Assembly (NCBI GenBank): GCA_046294265.1
Contig: JBKBKC010000014.1
Location: forward strand, 1 to 64,000
Source of the DNA: JBKBKC01 sp046294265
GTDB taxonomy: Bacteria > Pseudomonadota > Alphaproteobacteria > Rhodobacterales > Rhodobacteraceae
DNA: 64,000 nt
Direction of reading: 5' to 3'
In this document: positions 1-7,609 of the stretch, in pieces
How the letters are laid out: each line of letters begins with the position of its first letter
How positions within the stretch are numbered: position 1 is the first letter of the stretch
The notes under the pieces: generated by a model
What the model was told of the DNA's origin: nothing
Databases searched by the model: none
What the model saw: the letters and a program-made list of their open reading frames with translations, nothing else
Made by a program: the position numbers and the translations under genes

Positions 1-1
1 C

Positions 2-97
2 AAGGACTGGCGGAGGGTCGCCACCCGATACGACCGATGCCCGGAAACCTTCTTCTCCGCCATCGTCCTCGCCGCAACCGTGTTGTTCTGGCTATGA
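2..97 (+). pseudogene. IS5-family transposase, C-terminal fragment
   Basis: This is the last 31 codons of an open frame that enters from the left edge and stops with TGA at 95-97. The peptide begins KDWRRVATRYDRCPETF and ends in a hydrophobic stretch, as DDE transposases of the IS5 family (IS427-like group) commonly do. Only the tail is inside the window, so it cannot be seen whether the element is intact. The terminal inverted repeat probably ends near 116, followed by CTAG, which fits the YTAR target duplication typical of this group. The insertion lies just beyond the stop codon of the neighbouring minus-strand gene and leaves it intact. The family call rests on sequence recognition. Confidence 0.75.
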
Positions 98-120
98 AAC
101 TCAATGAGTCTGGAGCCTAG
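98..120. mobile_element. Probable right end of an IS5-type element with CTAG target duplication
   Basis: About 20 bases follow the transposase stop and then CTAG at 117-120. IS5-group elements end shortly after the transposase stop and duplicate a YTAR target. The left end lies outside the window, so neither the terminal inverted repeat nor the matching CTAG can be confirmed. Confidence 0.45.
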
Positions 121-121
121 G

Positions 122-427
122 TCAGATGTGGCTGCCCTGCAGCCAGGCCAGCACATCCTCCCAGCTGGTCGAGCCATCGTCAGGGCCGTAAAGCTCCAGG
201 CGTTCCCGCGCACGCCAGAAGATCGCGCGCAGCACCTCCGCGTCTGTCAGGTGCGACACCTCTTCCTCTTGGGTCAAGGGGTCGCCGTCGATGCGCAGCC
301 ATGGGCTGTTCGTCTGATAGCGAATACAGGCGAAATGTTCCTTTTTCCCCGCCAGCGCGACCTCACCCCGCGCGGCGGCAAGGTCGAGGATGGCCTTTTG
401 GGCGGGCGTCAGGGCCACGGTGCGCAT
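122..427 (-). CDS. Hypothetical protein (101 aa)
   Basis: A small soluble, mostly acidic protein that I do not recognise. It has no signal peptide or membrane segment and no obvious catalytic motif. The N-terminal half is alanine-rich and helical, and the C-terminal half contains a WEDVLAWLQG-like stretch. It starts at ATG 427 on the minus strand, just beyond the clpA terminator, in the same direction as clpA. Its 3' end lies two bases from the presumed IS target duplication, so the gene is complete. Codon usage resembles its neighbours, which supports real coding. Confidence 0.6.
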   Translation of the reverse strand: MRTVALTPAQKAILDLAAARGEVALAGKKEHFACIRYQTNSPWLRIDGDPLTQEEEVSHLTDAEVLRAIFWRARERLELYGPDDGSTSWEDVLAWLQGSHI

Positions 428-438
428 GCCACACCCAA

Positions 439-464
439 AAGGCCCCCGCTTGCGCGAGGGCCTT
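439..464 (-). terminator. Rho-independent terminator after clpA
   Basis: AAGGCCC at 439-445 pairs with GGGCCTT at 458-464, with further inner pairs and a short loop. On the minus strand the stem is followed by a T run (GGCCTTTT). It sits between the clpA stop and the next minus-strand gene. Confidence 0.7.
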
Positions 465-482
465 CCGGGGGAATTCGGCGGA

Positions 483-2801
483 TCATTCCGCCGTCAAAAG
501 TGGTGGTTTCTGCCCGGTCAGGCGCGGTTTCTGCGGTCCTTCGACCTGCAGGACTATGGCATCGTCCTTCACAGTCACCAGAACCACGCCGCCCTTCTGC
601 AGCTTGCCGAACAGCAGTTCCTCGGCCAGCGGCTTTTTCACATGCTCCTGGATCACCCGGGCGAGCGGCCGCGCGCCCATCTTGTCGTCATAGCCCTTTT
701 CGCCCAGCCAGGCCGCCGCCTCGGGGGTCAGCTCGATATGCACGCCGCGGTCCATGAGTTGCGCCTCAAGCTGCAGCACGAACTTTTCGACGACCTGCAT
801 GATCGTGTCCTTGCCGAGGGCGGCGAAGGAGATCACGGCGTCCAGACGGTTGCGGAATTCGGGCGTGAAGATCCGCTCCAGCGCCGCGGTATCCTCGCCC
901 GTCCGCTTGTCACGGCCGAACCCGATGGCGGCGCGTGCCATGTCCGAGGCCCCGGCATTCGATGTCATGATCAGGATCACGTTGCGGAAATCCACCTGCC
1001 GGCCGTTGTGGTCGGTCAGCTTGCCGTGGTCCATCACCTGCAGGAGGATGTTGTAGACATCCGGATGCGCCTTTTCCATCTCGTCCAGCAGCAGCACGCA
1101 ATGCGGATGCTGGTCCACGCCATCGGTCAACATGCCCCCTTGGTCGAAGCCGACATAGCCGGGGGGCGCGCCGATCAGACGGCTGACCGCGTGCTTCTCC
1201 ATGTATTCCGACATGTCGAACCGGATCAGTTCCACACCCAGCGAGGAGGCAAGCTGTTTGGCCACCTCGGTTTTGCCCACACCCGTCGGCCCCGCAAAGA
1301 GATAGTTGCCGATGGGCTTTTCCGGCTCGCGCAGACCGGCGCGGGCCAGCTTGATGGCCGAGCACAGCGCCTCCACCGCCTTGTCCTGGCCGAACACCAC
1401 GCGCTTGAGCGTCTTTTCGAGATCGCGCAGCGTTTCTGCATCGTCCTTGGATACGGTTTTCGGAGGGATGCGGGCGATCTTGGCAACCACGGCCTCGATT
1501 TCCTTGGTCCCGATGGTCTTGCGCCGCTTGCTGTCGGACAACAGGTGCTGCGCCGCGCCCGCCTCGTCGATCACGTCGATGGCCTTGTCGGGCAGTTTCC
1601 GGTCATGGATGTAGCGCGCAGCGAGTTCCACCGCGGTCTTGATCGCATCGGCCGTGTAGCGCAGGTCGTGGTGTTCCTCGAAATAGGGTTTCAGCCCCAT
1701 CAGGATCTTGATGCTGTCCTCCACCGAAGGCTCGTTCACGTCGATCTTCTGGAACCGGCGGCTCAGCGCGCGGTCCTTTTCGAAGTGCTGGCGGAATTCC
1801 TTGTAGGTGGTCGATCCCATGCAGCGCAACTTGCCGCCCTGCAGCGCGGGTTTCAGCAGGTTCGAGGCATCCATCGCCCCACCGCTCGTGGCCCCGGCAC
1901 CGATCACCGTGTGGATCTCGTCGATGAACAGGATCGCGTCGGGGTGATCCTCCATCTCCTTGACCACGGCTTTCAGCCGCTCCTCGAAATCGCCGCGGTA
2001 GCGTGTGCCTGCCAGCAGCGCGCCCATGTCCAGGCTGTATATCGTGGCATGCGCAAGGATTTCAGGCGTCTCGCCTTTGACGATCTTCCACGCGAGCCCC
2101 TCCGCGATCGCCGTCTTGCCGACGCCCGGATCGCCCACCAGCAGCGGGTTGTTCTTGCGGCGGCGGCACAGCACCTGGATGCAGCGCTCAACCTCCATGT
2201 CGCGTCCGATCAGGGGGTCGACATCACCCTTGCGGGCCTTGGTGTTGAGGTCCACGCAGTATTTCGACAGTGCGGATTCCTTGGCCTCCCCGGCCTCGGC
2301 CTTGGGCGTCTCCTGATGCTCTTCGGCGCCCGTCACCGGGCGGCTTTCACCATAGGACGGGTCCTTGGCCACGCCATGCGCGATGAAATTCACCGCGTCA
2401 TAGCGCGTCATGTCCTGTTCTTGCAGGAAATAGGCGGCATTCGACTCGCGCTCGGCAAAGATCGCCACCAGCACGTTCGCGCCCGTCACCTCGGTTCGGC
2501 CGGACGACTGCACATGGATCGCCGCGCGCTGGATCACACGCTGGAAGGCCGCCGTGGGCACCGCTTCGGAGCCTTCGACATCGGTCACCAGCGTCGAGAG
2601 GTCGTCATCGATGAAATCCTGCAGCGTCTTGCGCAGGGTGTCGAGGTTGACCGAACACGCCTTCATCACCCGGGCGGCGTCGGGTTCGTCGATCAGCGAC
2701 AGCAATAGATGCTCCAGCGTCGCGAGTTCATGGCGGCGCGCATTGGCGAGCGCCAGGGCGCCGTGGATGGCCTGCTCAAGGGTCTGGGAAAATGACGGCA
2801 C
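483..2801 (-). CDS. clpA: ATP-dependent Clp protease ATP-binding subunit ClpA
   Basis: An AAA+ unfoldase that feeds substrates into the ClpP protease in the cytoplasm. At 772 residues it is close to the usual ClpA length. An N-terminal Clp repeat domain (about 1-145) is followed by two AAA+ modules. Walker A motifs are GDPGVGKT at 223-230 and GPTGVGKT at 504-511. Walker B motifs are ILFIDE near 290 and VLLLDE near 569. The start is a GTG at 2801, with AGGAG eight bases upstream. The adaptor gene clpS, often found just before clpA, is not in this window. The intergenic sequence upstream contains CTTGAAG and an AT-rich stretch that might be a heat-shock promoter, but the -10 match is weak. Confidence 0.96.
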   Translation of the reverse strand: MPSFSQTLEQAIHGALALANARRHELATLEHLLLSLIDEPDAARVMKACSVNLDTLRKTLQDFIDDDLSTLVTDVEGSEAVPTAAFQRVIQRAAIHVQSSGRTEVTGANVLVAIFAERESNAAYFLQEQDMTRYDAVNFIAHGVAKDPSYGESRPVTGAEEHQETPKAEAGEAKESALSKYCVDLNTKARKGDVDPLIGRDMEVERCIQVLCRRRKNNPLLVGDPGVGKTAIAEGLAWKIVKGETPEILAHATIYSLDMGALLAGTRYRGDFEERLKAVVKEMEDHPDAILFIDEIHTVIGAGATSGGAMDASNLLKPALQGGKLRCMGSTTYKEFRQHFEKDRALSRRFQKIDVNEPSVEDSIKILMGLKPYFEEHHDLRYTADAIKTAVELAARYIHDRKLPDKAIDVIDEAGAAQHLLSDSKRRKTIGTKEIEAVVAKIARIPPKTVSKDDAETLRDLEKTLKRVVFGQDKAVEALCSAIKLARAGLREPEKPIGNYLFAGPTGVGKTEVAKQLASSLGVELIRFDMSEYMEKHAVSRLIGAPPGYVGFDQGGMLTDGVDQHPHCVLLLDEMEKAHPDVYNILLQVMDHGKLTDHNGRQVDFRNVILIMTSNAGASDMARAAIGFGRDKRTGEDTAALERIFTPEFRNRLDAVISFAALGKDTIMQVVEKFVLQLEAQLMDRGVHIELTPEAAAWLGEKGYDDKMGARPLARVIQEHVKKPLAEELLFGKLQKGGVVLVTVKDDAIVLQVEGPQKPRLTGQKPPLLTAE

Positions 2802-2981
2802 TTCCGGTGCTCCTGTCCTGCGGGTCCGGGGGGCCGTGGCACCCCGTCAAACCCTGGCCTCATGAAGATTAAACTTCGGTTCTTTTCGCAACGCTTCAAG
2901 TGGTATTTTCGGTGGCGGCTACATTATCGGGCGGGCGCCGGAAAATGTGACACATGAGGTGCTCCACCTGTTGATCGGCGG

Positions 2982-3749
2982 TCAGAATTTGTCCTTCGCG
3001 GCGCGGATTGCCGCGAACACGTCCGCCGCCGGTGCCTCGGATAGGCCCATTGCTGCCTTCAACGCCGGGTCAGCGGCACGCAGGAACGGATTGGTGAGCC
3101 GCTCCTCGGACAGGCGCGATGGAACTGAAGGGCGCTGCGCCGCGCGCACCTGCGCCACCCTCTTGGACCGCGATATAAGGTCAGGCTGCGCGGGTTCAAG
3201 GGAGAGCGCAAAGCGCAGGTTGGCGGTGGTGTATTCATGCCCCGAACAGACCAGAGGATCCCCGGGCAGGTCTGAGAGCCGCGACAGCGCGGCCCAATAG
3301 TCCATAGCGTTGCCTTCGAACATGCGTCCGCAGCCTGCCGCCATCAGACTGTCGCCGGTGAACACCAGTTCCGCCCCTGCAAGGTAAAAGGCCACATGGC
3401 CCACAGTGTGGCCTGAGACGTCGATCACCTCCACCGGCTGGTCCGCAAAGCGAAAGACCTCGCCCGGGACCACCGCCCGGTCCAGCGCGGGCAGGCGTGC
3501 GGCATCCGCCGCGGCCCCGGTCACCCGCGCGCCGGTCGCGGCCAAGATAGCGGCCAACCCACCCACATGGTCGTGGTGGTGATGCGTCAGCCACACCTCG
3601 TCCAGGCCCCAGCCGCGTGCAGCCAGCGCCGCCAGCACTGGCTCCGCCTCAGGCGCATCGACCAGCGCCGTCGCGCCGCTTGCTAGATCGTGCAGCAAAA
3701 AGGCATAGTTGTCCGCAAGGCATGGCACCGTCACCAGATCGATTGTCAT
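2982..3749 (-). CDS. gloB: Hydroxyacylglutathione hydrolase (glyoxalase II)
   Basis: Hydrolyses S-lactoylglutathione to lactate and glutathione in methylglyoxal detoxification, in the cytoplasm. The metallo-beta-lactamase fold is shown by THHHHDH at residues 55-61, a GHTVGH motif and a later GHEYT motif, which supply the binuclear metal ligands. The ATG at 3749 gives 255 residues, the normal family length. An in-frame start farther upstream would run into the divergent methyltransferase start and is less likely. The gene is transcribed away from that methyltransferase, with 62 bases between the starts. Confidence 0.94.
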   Translation of the reverse strand: MTIDLVTVPCLADNYAFLLHDLASGATALVDAPEAEPVLAALAARGWGLDEVWLTHHHHDHVGGLAAILAATGARVTGAAADAARLPALDRAVVPGEVFRFADQPVEVIDVSGHTVGHVAFYLAGAELVFTGDSLMAAGCGRMFEGNAMDYWAALSRLSDLPGDPLVCSGHEYTTANLRFALSLEPAQPDLISRSKRVAQVRAAQRPSVPSRLSEERLTNPFLRAADPALKAAMGLSEAPAADVFAAIRAAKDKF

Positions 3750-3811
3750 GGTCTTCCGCACCCTCCCTGCTATCCTGTCCTCCAGTCTCGCCCAGGAAAC
3801 CGCCGCCCGCA

Positions 3812-4570
3812 ATGCATCTTGATGTGCTCGACCTGCGCACCTTCTACTACCGCACGCAGCTTGGCCGCGTGGCGCAGCGCGCGATCCGCGACCAGGTCGT
3901 GGCGCTTTGGCCCGACCACAGGGGGCAGACGGTCGCGGGCTTCGGCTTTGCCGTCCCGCTCCTGCGCCCCTTCCTGCCCGAGGCGCGCCGCGTCGTGGCG
4001 CTCATGCCTGCCCCACAGGGGGTGATGCCCTGGCCCGCGGGGATGGAGAATGTCTCGGTCCTTGCCGAAGAGACGCAATGGCCACTCGCCACCGGATCGG
4101 TCGAAAAACTGGTGATGCTGCACGGGCTGGAAACCTCCGAACACCCTTCTGCGGTGCTGTCCGAAGCGGTGCGCGTGCTCGCGCCGGGCGGGCGGGCGCT
4201 CTTTGTCGTGCCCTCACGCGCGGGTCTCTGGGCGCGGCGCGATGGCACGCCTTTCGGGTTTGGTCGCCCTTATTCGGCTCGCCAGCTCGAAACGCAGCTG
4301 GTGCGCCACGGCTTCACGCCCGAGCGCAGCCTTTCGGCCCTTTTCGCGCCACCCTCGCAGGGACGGTTCTGGCTGCGCACCTCCGAGTTCTGGGAACGCT
4401 GGGGCCGCCGCGCAATGCCCTGGCGGGCCGGCGGCGTGCTGATGGTGGAGGCGACCAAGCAGGTCTGGCAACCCACCCGCGGCGGGCTGGCCGCCACCGT
4501 GCGCCAGCCGCTCAGGGCCTTCGAAGGCGTTGCCCAGCCCGGCGCGCAACCGGCCCGCAGTCTTGACTGA
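3812..4570 (+). CDS. Class I SAM-dependent methyltransferase
   Basis: A 252-residue protein of the methyltransferase type 11 group, often found next to gloB in this family of bacteria. The SAM-binding first motif is degenerate (VAGFGFAVPLL near 38-48), while the LAPGGRALFVVP stretch is a typical post-motif strand. The start at 3812 (MHLDVLDLRTFYYR) was chosen because the longer frame upstream is low-complexity and overlaps gloB. The substrate is unknown. The divergent arrangement suggests a shared control region of about 60 bases. The C-terminal tail is likely unstructured. Confidence 0.8.
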   Translation: MHLDVLDLRTFYYRTQLGRVAQRAIRDQVVALWPDHRGQTVAGFGFAVPLLRPFLPEARRVVALMPAPQGVMPWPAGMENVSVLAEETQWPLATGSVEKLVMLHGLETSEHPSAVLSEAVRVLAPGGRALFVVPSRAGLWARRDGTPFGFGRPYSARQLETQLVRHGFTPERSLSALFAPPSQGRFWLRTSEFWERWGRRAMPWRAGGVLMVEATKQVWQPTRGGLAATVRQPLRAFEGVAQPGAQPARSLD

Positions 4571-4577
4571 CCGCTGA

Positions 4578-4609
4578 TCCTCTCCTTGACCAAATACCCC
4601 CGCCGGAGG
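4578..4609 (-). repeat. Dispersed intergenic element, copy A (reverse orientation)
   Basis: Read on the minus strand this is GGGGTATTTGGTCAAGGAG, a copy of the tail shared by the dispersed family described in the findings. It lies between the convergent methyltransferase and permease genes. Confidence 0.6.
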
Positions 4610-4657
4610 CTCCCGCAGCCACCGCCCGTGCCAGGCTGGGCGGACGCGGCGGCAGCG

Positions 4658-4690
4658 CCGTCGGCGGGGGTTCGATGCCCCCGGCGACGG
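4658..4690. terminator. Strong GC hairpin between convergent genes
   Basis: CCGTCGGCGGGGG at 4658-4670 pairs, with one mismatch, with CCCCCGGCGACGG at 4678-4690. It lies just beyond the permease stop codon and could end transcription from either side. There is no clear T run. Confidence 0.5.
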
Positions 4691-4703
4691 CCCCTGCCTA
4701 CGG

Positions 4704-6119
4704 TCAGTCGCCAAGATCCTCGGGAAGTGCGAGGTTCAGCACAATGGCGATCCCCGCGGCCGGCAGGAGCCCCGAGGTCAGCAGGATCTGCGCCGTGCGC
4801 CCCAGATGCTGCAGCGCCGCGGGTTCCAGCTGCAACCCCAGCCCCACCGACAACGCGGTGGCAAAGATCACCATGTTGCGCCGGTTCCAGCGCACGTCGG
4901 ACAGCATGTTCACGCCGCTCGCGCAGACCATCCCGAACATCACGATCACGCCGCCCCCCAGCACGTTGATCGGCACCGTGTTGATGGCCGCGCCGATCTT
5001 GGGGATCAGCCCGCAGACGATCAGGAACAGGGCGCCGATGGTCACCACATGGCGGCTCATCAGTCCCGTCATGGCGATCAGGCCCACGTTCTGGCTGAAG
5101 GACGTGTTGGGCAGCCCGCCGAAGGCGCCCGCGATGGCGGTGCCCGCGCCGTCGGCGAAGGTGGCGCCCTCGACCTCGCGGTCGGTGGCCTCGCGCCCGG
5201 CACCGCCCTTGGTGATGCCGCTCGTGTCCCCCACCGTCTCGATGGCCGAAATGACGGCCATGAAGCACATGCCCAGGATCACGGCGGCATTGAACTCCAC
5301 CCCCCAGCGGAACGGCATCGGCAGGGCAAAGACTCCTGCCCGGGCGACGGGGGCCAGATTCACCTGGCCCATCGCGAAGGCGACGATATAGCCCACGACC
5401 AGTCCGATGAGGACGGCCGCGATGGCGATGAAGCCGCGGGTGAAGAACTTGACCGCCAGCGTCACCAGAACCACCACGAGCGCGGGCAACCACATCGCAA
5501 GGCTGCCAAAGCGGATCTGTGACCAGTCCACCGGCGTGCCCGCGGAGCGCGCCTCGGCGATGGCGCGCTGTCCGGCCTCGAACGCGGGCACGCCGCCTGC
5601 GGCGTACTGGATGCCCACCTTCACGAGCGCGAGCCCGATCATCAGCACGATCAGCCCGGTCACCAGCGGCGGCAGCGCATGGCGGATGCGCCCCACCACG
5701 AAACCGAGAAAGAAGTGGAAGACGCCGCCGATCATCACCCCGGTCATCAGCCCGGCGAGGCCCGCCGTACCCAGCCCCGCCACCGCCGGGATCATCACCG
5801 GCACAAAGGCGAACGAGGTGCCCTGCACGATGGGCAGCCGCGCACCCACGCGGCCCATGCCGATGGTCTGAAAGAGCGTGGCGATGCCGGCAAAGAGCAT
5901 CGACATCTGGATCATGTAGGTCATGTCGGGAAAGCCGAGTGCCGCCTGATCCGAGCCAAATCCGATGCCTGCGGCGCCGCAGACGATGATTGCTGGGGTG
6001 ACGTTCGACACGAACATCGCCAGCACATGCTGGATGCCCAGCGGGACCGCCTGCATCAGGGGTGGCATGAAATCGGGATCGCGCATCTGCGCAGGGGTTC
6101 CAAGGGCGGTGTCCGCCAT
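4704..6119 (-). CDS. Uracil-xanthine/urate permease, NCS2 family
   Basis: A 471-residue inner-membrane nucleobase:cation symporter-2 family protein with about 12 to 14 predicted hydrophobic segments. The QHVLAMF region near the N-terminus and a PNTSFSQNVG motif in the middle are characteristic of the family. The start at ATG 6119 is preceded by AAGGAGG nine bases away. The longer GTG start at 6137 would place that ribosome site inside the gene. Its position at the end of a urate degradation operon makes urate or xanthine the likely substrate; the exact specificity is an inference. Confidence 0.88.
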   Translation of the reverse strand: MADTALGTPAQMRDPDFMPPLMQAVPLGIQHVLAMFVSNVTPAIIVCGAAGIGFGSDQAALGFPDMTYMIQMSMLFAGIATLFQTIGMGRVGARLPIVQGTSFAFVPVMIPAVAGLGTAGLAGLMTGVMIGGVFHFFLGFVVGRIRHALPPLVTGLIVLMIGLALVKVGIQYAAGGVPAFEAGQRAIAEARSAGTPVDWSQIRFGSLAMWLPALVVVLVTLAVKFFTRGFIAIAAVLIGLVVGYIVAFAMGQVNLAPVARAGVFALPMPFRWGVEFNAAVILGMCFMAVISAIETVGDTSGITKGGAGREATDREVEGATFADGAGTAIAGAFGGLPNTSFSQNVGLIAMTGLMSRHVVTIGALFLIVCGLIPKIGAAINTVPINVLGGGVIVMFGMVCASGVNMLSDVRWNRRNMVIFATALSVGLGLQLEPAALQHLGRTAQILLTSGLLPAAGIAIVLNLALPEDLGD

Positions 6120-6168
6120 GGCCGTGGCCTCCTTCACTGTCGGGGATGGTCTGCTCTTGGTGGCAGGT

Positions 6169-6642
6169 TCAGGGATGGGTCACCGTCCAGGGGACGGGGT
6201 AGCGGTGTTCCTCCAGGTTCGCGCCGGTGCCGATCCGGTCGATCACGGCAAACAGTCCGGGGGCCGCAAGGGGGGTGAGGACGCCGTGCCAGGTCCCCCG
6301 CGCAAGATTGATGGCCTGTGCCCCGCTGGTGACAAAGGCGCGCGGAGGTGCCCTTAGATCGGGCGCGACGATGACCAGAAAGGGATGCGCCGTCATGGGA
6401 ACAAAGGCCTGGCTGCCTTCGGGGTGGCGTTCAATCAGGTCGAAGGCATAGGGCAGGGCGCGCGGTTCGGCGAGAAAGACCGAGAGGCCCGCGCGGCCAT
6501 CCGTGAAATCGAACTGAGCGAGGTCATGGTGGCGGCGGCAAAGCCCTGCGTTGATGAGGCGGAAATCTCCCGTCGCCTCCAGCACCTGACCGAAAGGGGC
6601 GAAGGCGGCGGCGGTCAGGGGTTCGGGGTGGATCACGGTCAT
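6169..6642 (-). CDS. allA: Ureidoglycolate lyase
   Basis: Splits (S)-ureidoglycolate into glyoxylate and urea, the last step of the ureide branch of purine breakdown. The 157-residue length fits AllA, and the whole-protein pattern is typical of the family (LTAAAFAPFGQVLE near the N-terminus, ARGTWHGVLTPL near the C-terminus). The gene is 50 bases from the permease and downstream of allE on the same strand. A copy of the dispersed intergenic element separates it from allE. Confidence 0.9.
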   Translation of the reverse strand: MTVIHPEPLTAAAFAPFGQVLEATGDFRLINAGLCRRHHDLAQFDFTDGRAGLSVFLAEPRALPYAFDLIERHPEGSQAFVPMTAHPFLVIVAPDLRAPPRAFVTSGAQAINLARGTWHGVLTPLAAPGLFAVIDRIGTGANLEEHRYPVPWTVTHP

Positions 6643-6685
6643 GGTCCTGCCCGCCGTGCCGGGCCGGTCGCCAATGGTGCGCGGC

Positions 6686-6745
6686 GGGAGCGAGGGGTTT
6701 CACACCCCTCGCGCTCCCCGTGGGATATTTGGGCCAAGATGAAAG
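6686..6745 (+). repeat. Dispersed intergenic element, copy B
   Basis: A long hairpin at 6686-6718 (GGGAGCGAGGGGT against ACCCCTCGCGCTCCC, with a 2-base bulge) is followed at 6722-6745 by GGGATATTTGGGCCAAGATG and GAAAG. It lies inside the purine operon, between allE and allA, and could set their relative expression. Confidence 0.7.
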
Positions 6746-6766
6746 ACGCGACATGGGTCGGATGGG

Positions 6767-7609
6767 TCATCGGGCCGCACCAAAGCCGCCGGGGCCGCGA
6801 AGGGCTGCGTGGCGGTTCACGTCCTTGTAGAGGAGATACCGGAAGGGGCCTCGCCCCGCCGCGTAGCAGGCCTGCGGGCAGAAGGCGCGCAGCCACATGA
6901 AATCGCCCGCCTCGACCTCGACCCAGTCGCGGTTGAGTTTGTAGACCGCTTTCCCCTCCAGCACATAGAGACCGTGCTCCATGACATGGGTTTCCTCGAA
7001 GGGGATGAGGCCGCCCGGGAGGAAGGTCACGATGTTCACATGCATGTCGTGGCGCAGGTCGTCATGGCGCACGAAGCGGGTGGTGGCCCAGGTTCCCTTG
7101 GTGCCGGGCATTGCGGCAGGGGTGTGGTGCTGTTCGTTGGTGACAAAGGCCTCGGGTGCGGGCAGGCAGGGGGCGGGTTGGTAGAGCTTGCGGATCCAGT
7201 GAAAGACTGCCGGTGTGGTGCCGGTGTTCCGCAGCGTCCAGGGGGTGCCGGGCGGAAGATAGGCATAGCCGCCCGGGGCCAAGGCCTGCGCGCCGTTCGG
7301 CAGGGTCAGCGTCAGTGTGCCCGTGGTGACAAAAAGCACCCCCTCGGCCCCCGGTTCCGGTTCCGGGGCCTCCGACCCGCCTCCGGGCGCCACTTCCAAG
7401 ATGTATTGCGAGAATGTTTCGGAGAACCCTGTCATCGGCCGGGCGATGATCCAGGCGCGCGTGCCCTCCCACCCCGGCAGGTTTGAGGTGACGATGTCGG
7501 TCATCACGCCGCGCGGGATCACGCAATAGGCTTCGGTGAACACCGCGCGGCCGGTGTGCAGGTCGGATTGCGGCGGCAGGCCATCGCGGGGGGTGGCGTA
7601 TCTGGTCAC
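6767..7609 (-). CDS. allE: (S)-ureidoglycine aminohydrolase (bicupin)
   Basis: Converts ureidoglycine to ureidoglycolate with release of ammonia. The 280-residue protein has two cupin barrels. The second carries the metal-binding pattern ETHVMEHGLYVLEGKAVY, and DWVEVEAGDFMWLRAFCPQ is typical of the AllE/YlbA family. The start overlaps the stop of the upstream puuE-uraD gene by 4 bases, which indicates translational coupling. The enzyme that makes its substrate from allantoate (AllC) is not in the window. Confidence 0.92.
   Translation of the reverse strand: MTRYATPRDGLPPQSDLHTGRAVFTEAYCVIPRGVMTDIVTSNLPGWEGTRAWIIARPMTGFSETFSQYILEVAPGGGSEAPEPEPGAEGVLFVTTGTLTLTLPNGAQALAPGGYAYLPPGTPWTLRNTGTTPAVFHWIRKLYQPAPCLPAPEAFVTNEQHHTPAAMPGTKGTWATTRFVRHDDLRHDMHVNIVTFLPGGLIPFEETHVMEHGLYVLEGKAVYKLNRDWVEVEAGDFMWLRAFCPQACYAAGRGPFRYLLYKDVNRHAALRGPGGFGAAR

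Noticed and set aside
390..2708. A 772-codon open frame opposite clpA
   Set aside because: It is the antisense of clpA. Its His/Arg/Gln-rich composition is the usual mirror of a GC-rich coding gene, and it has no ribosome site or family motif.
2802..2981. Possible RpoH promoter (CTTGAAG) upstream of clpA
   Set aside because: The -35-like hexamer has no convincing -10 partner at a suitable distance, so it is mentioned only as a possibility under clpA.
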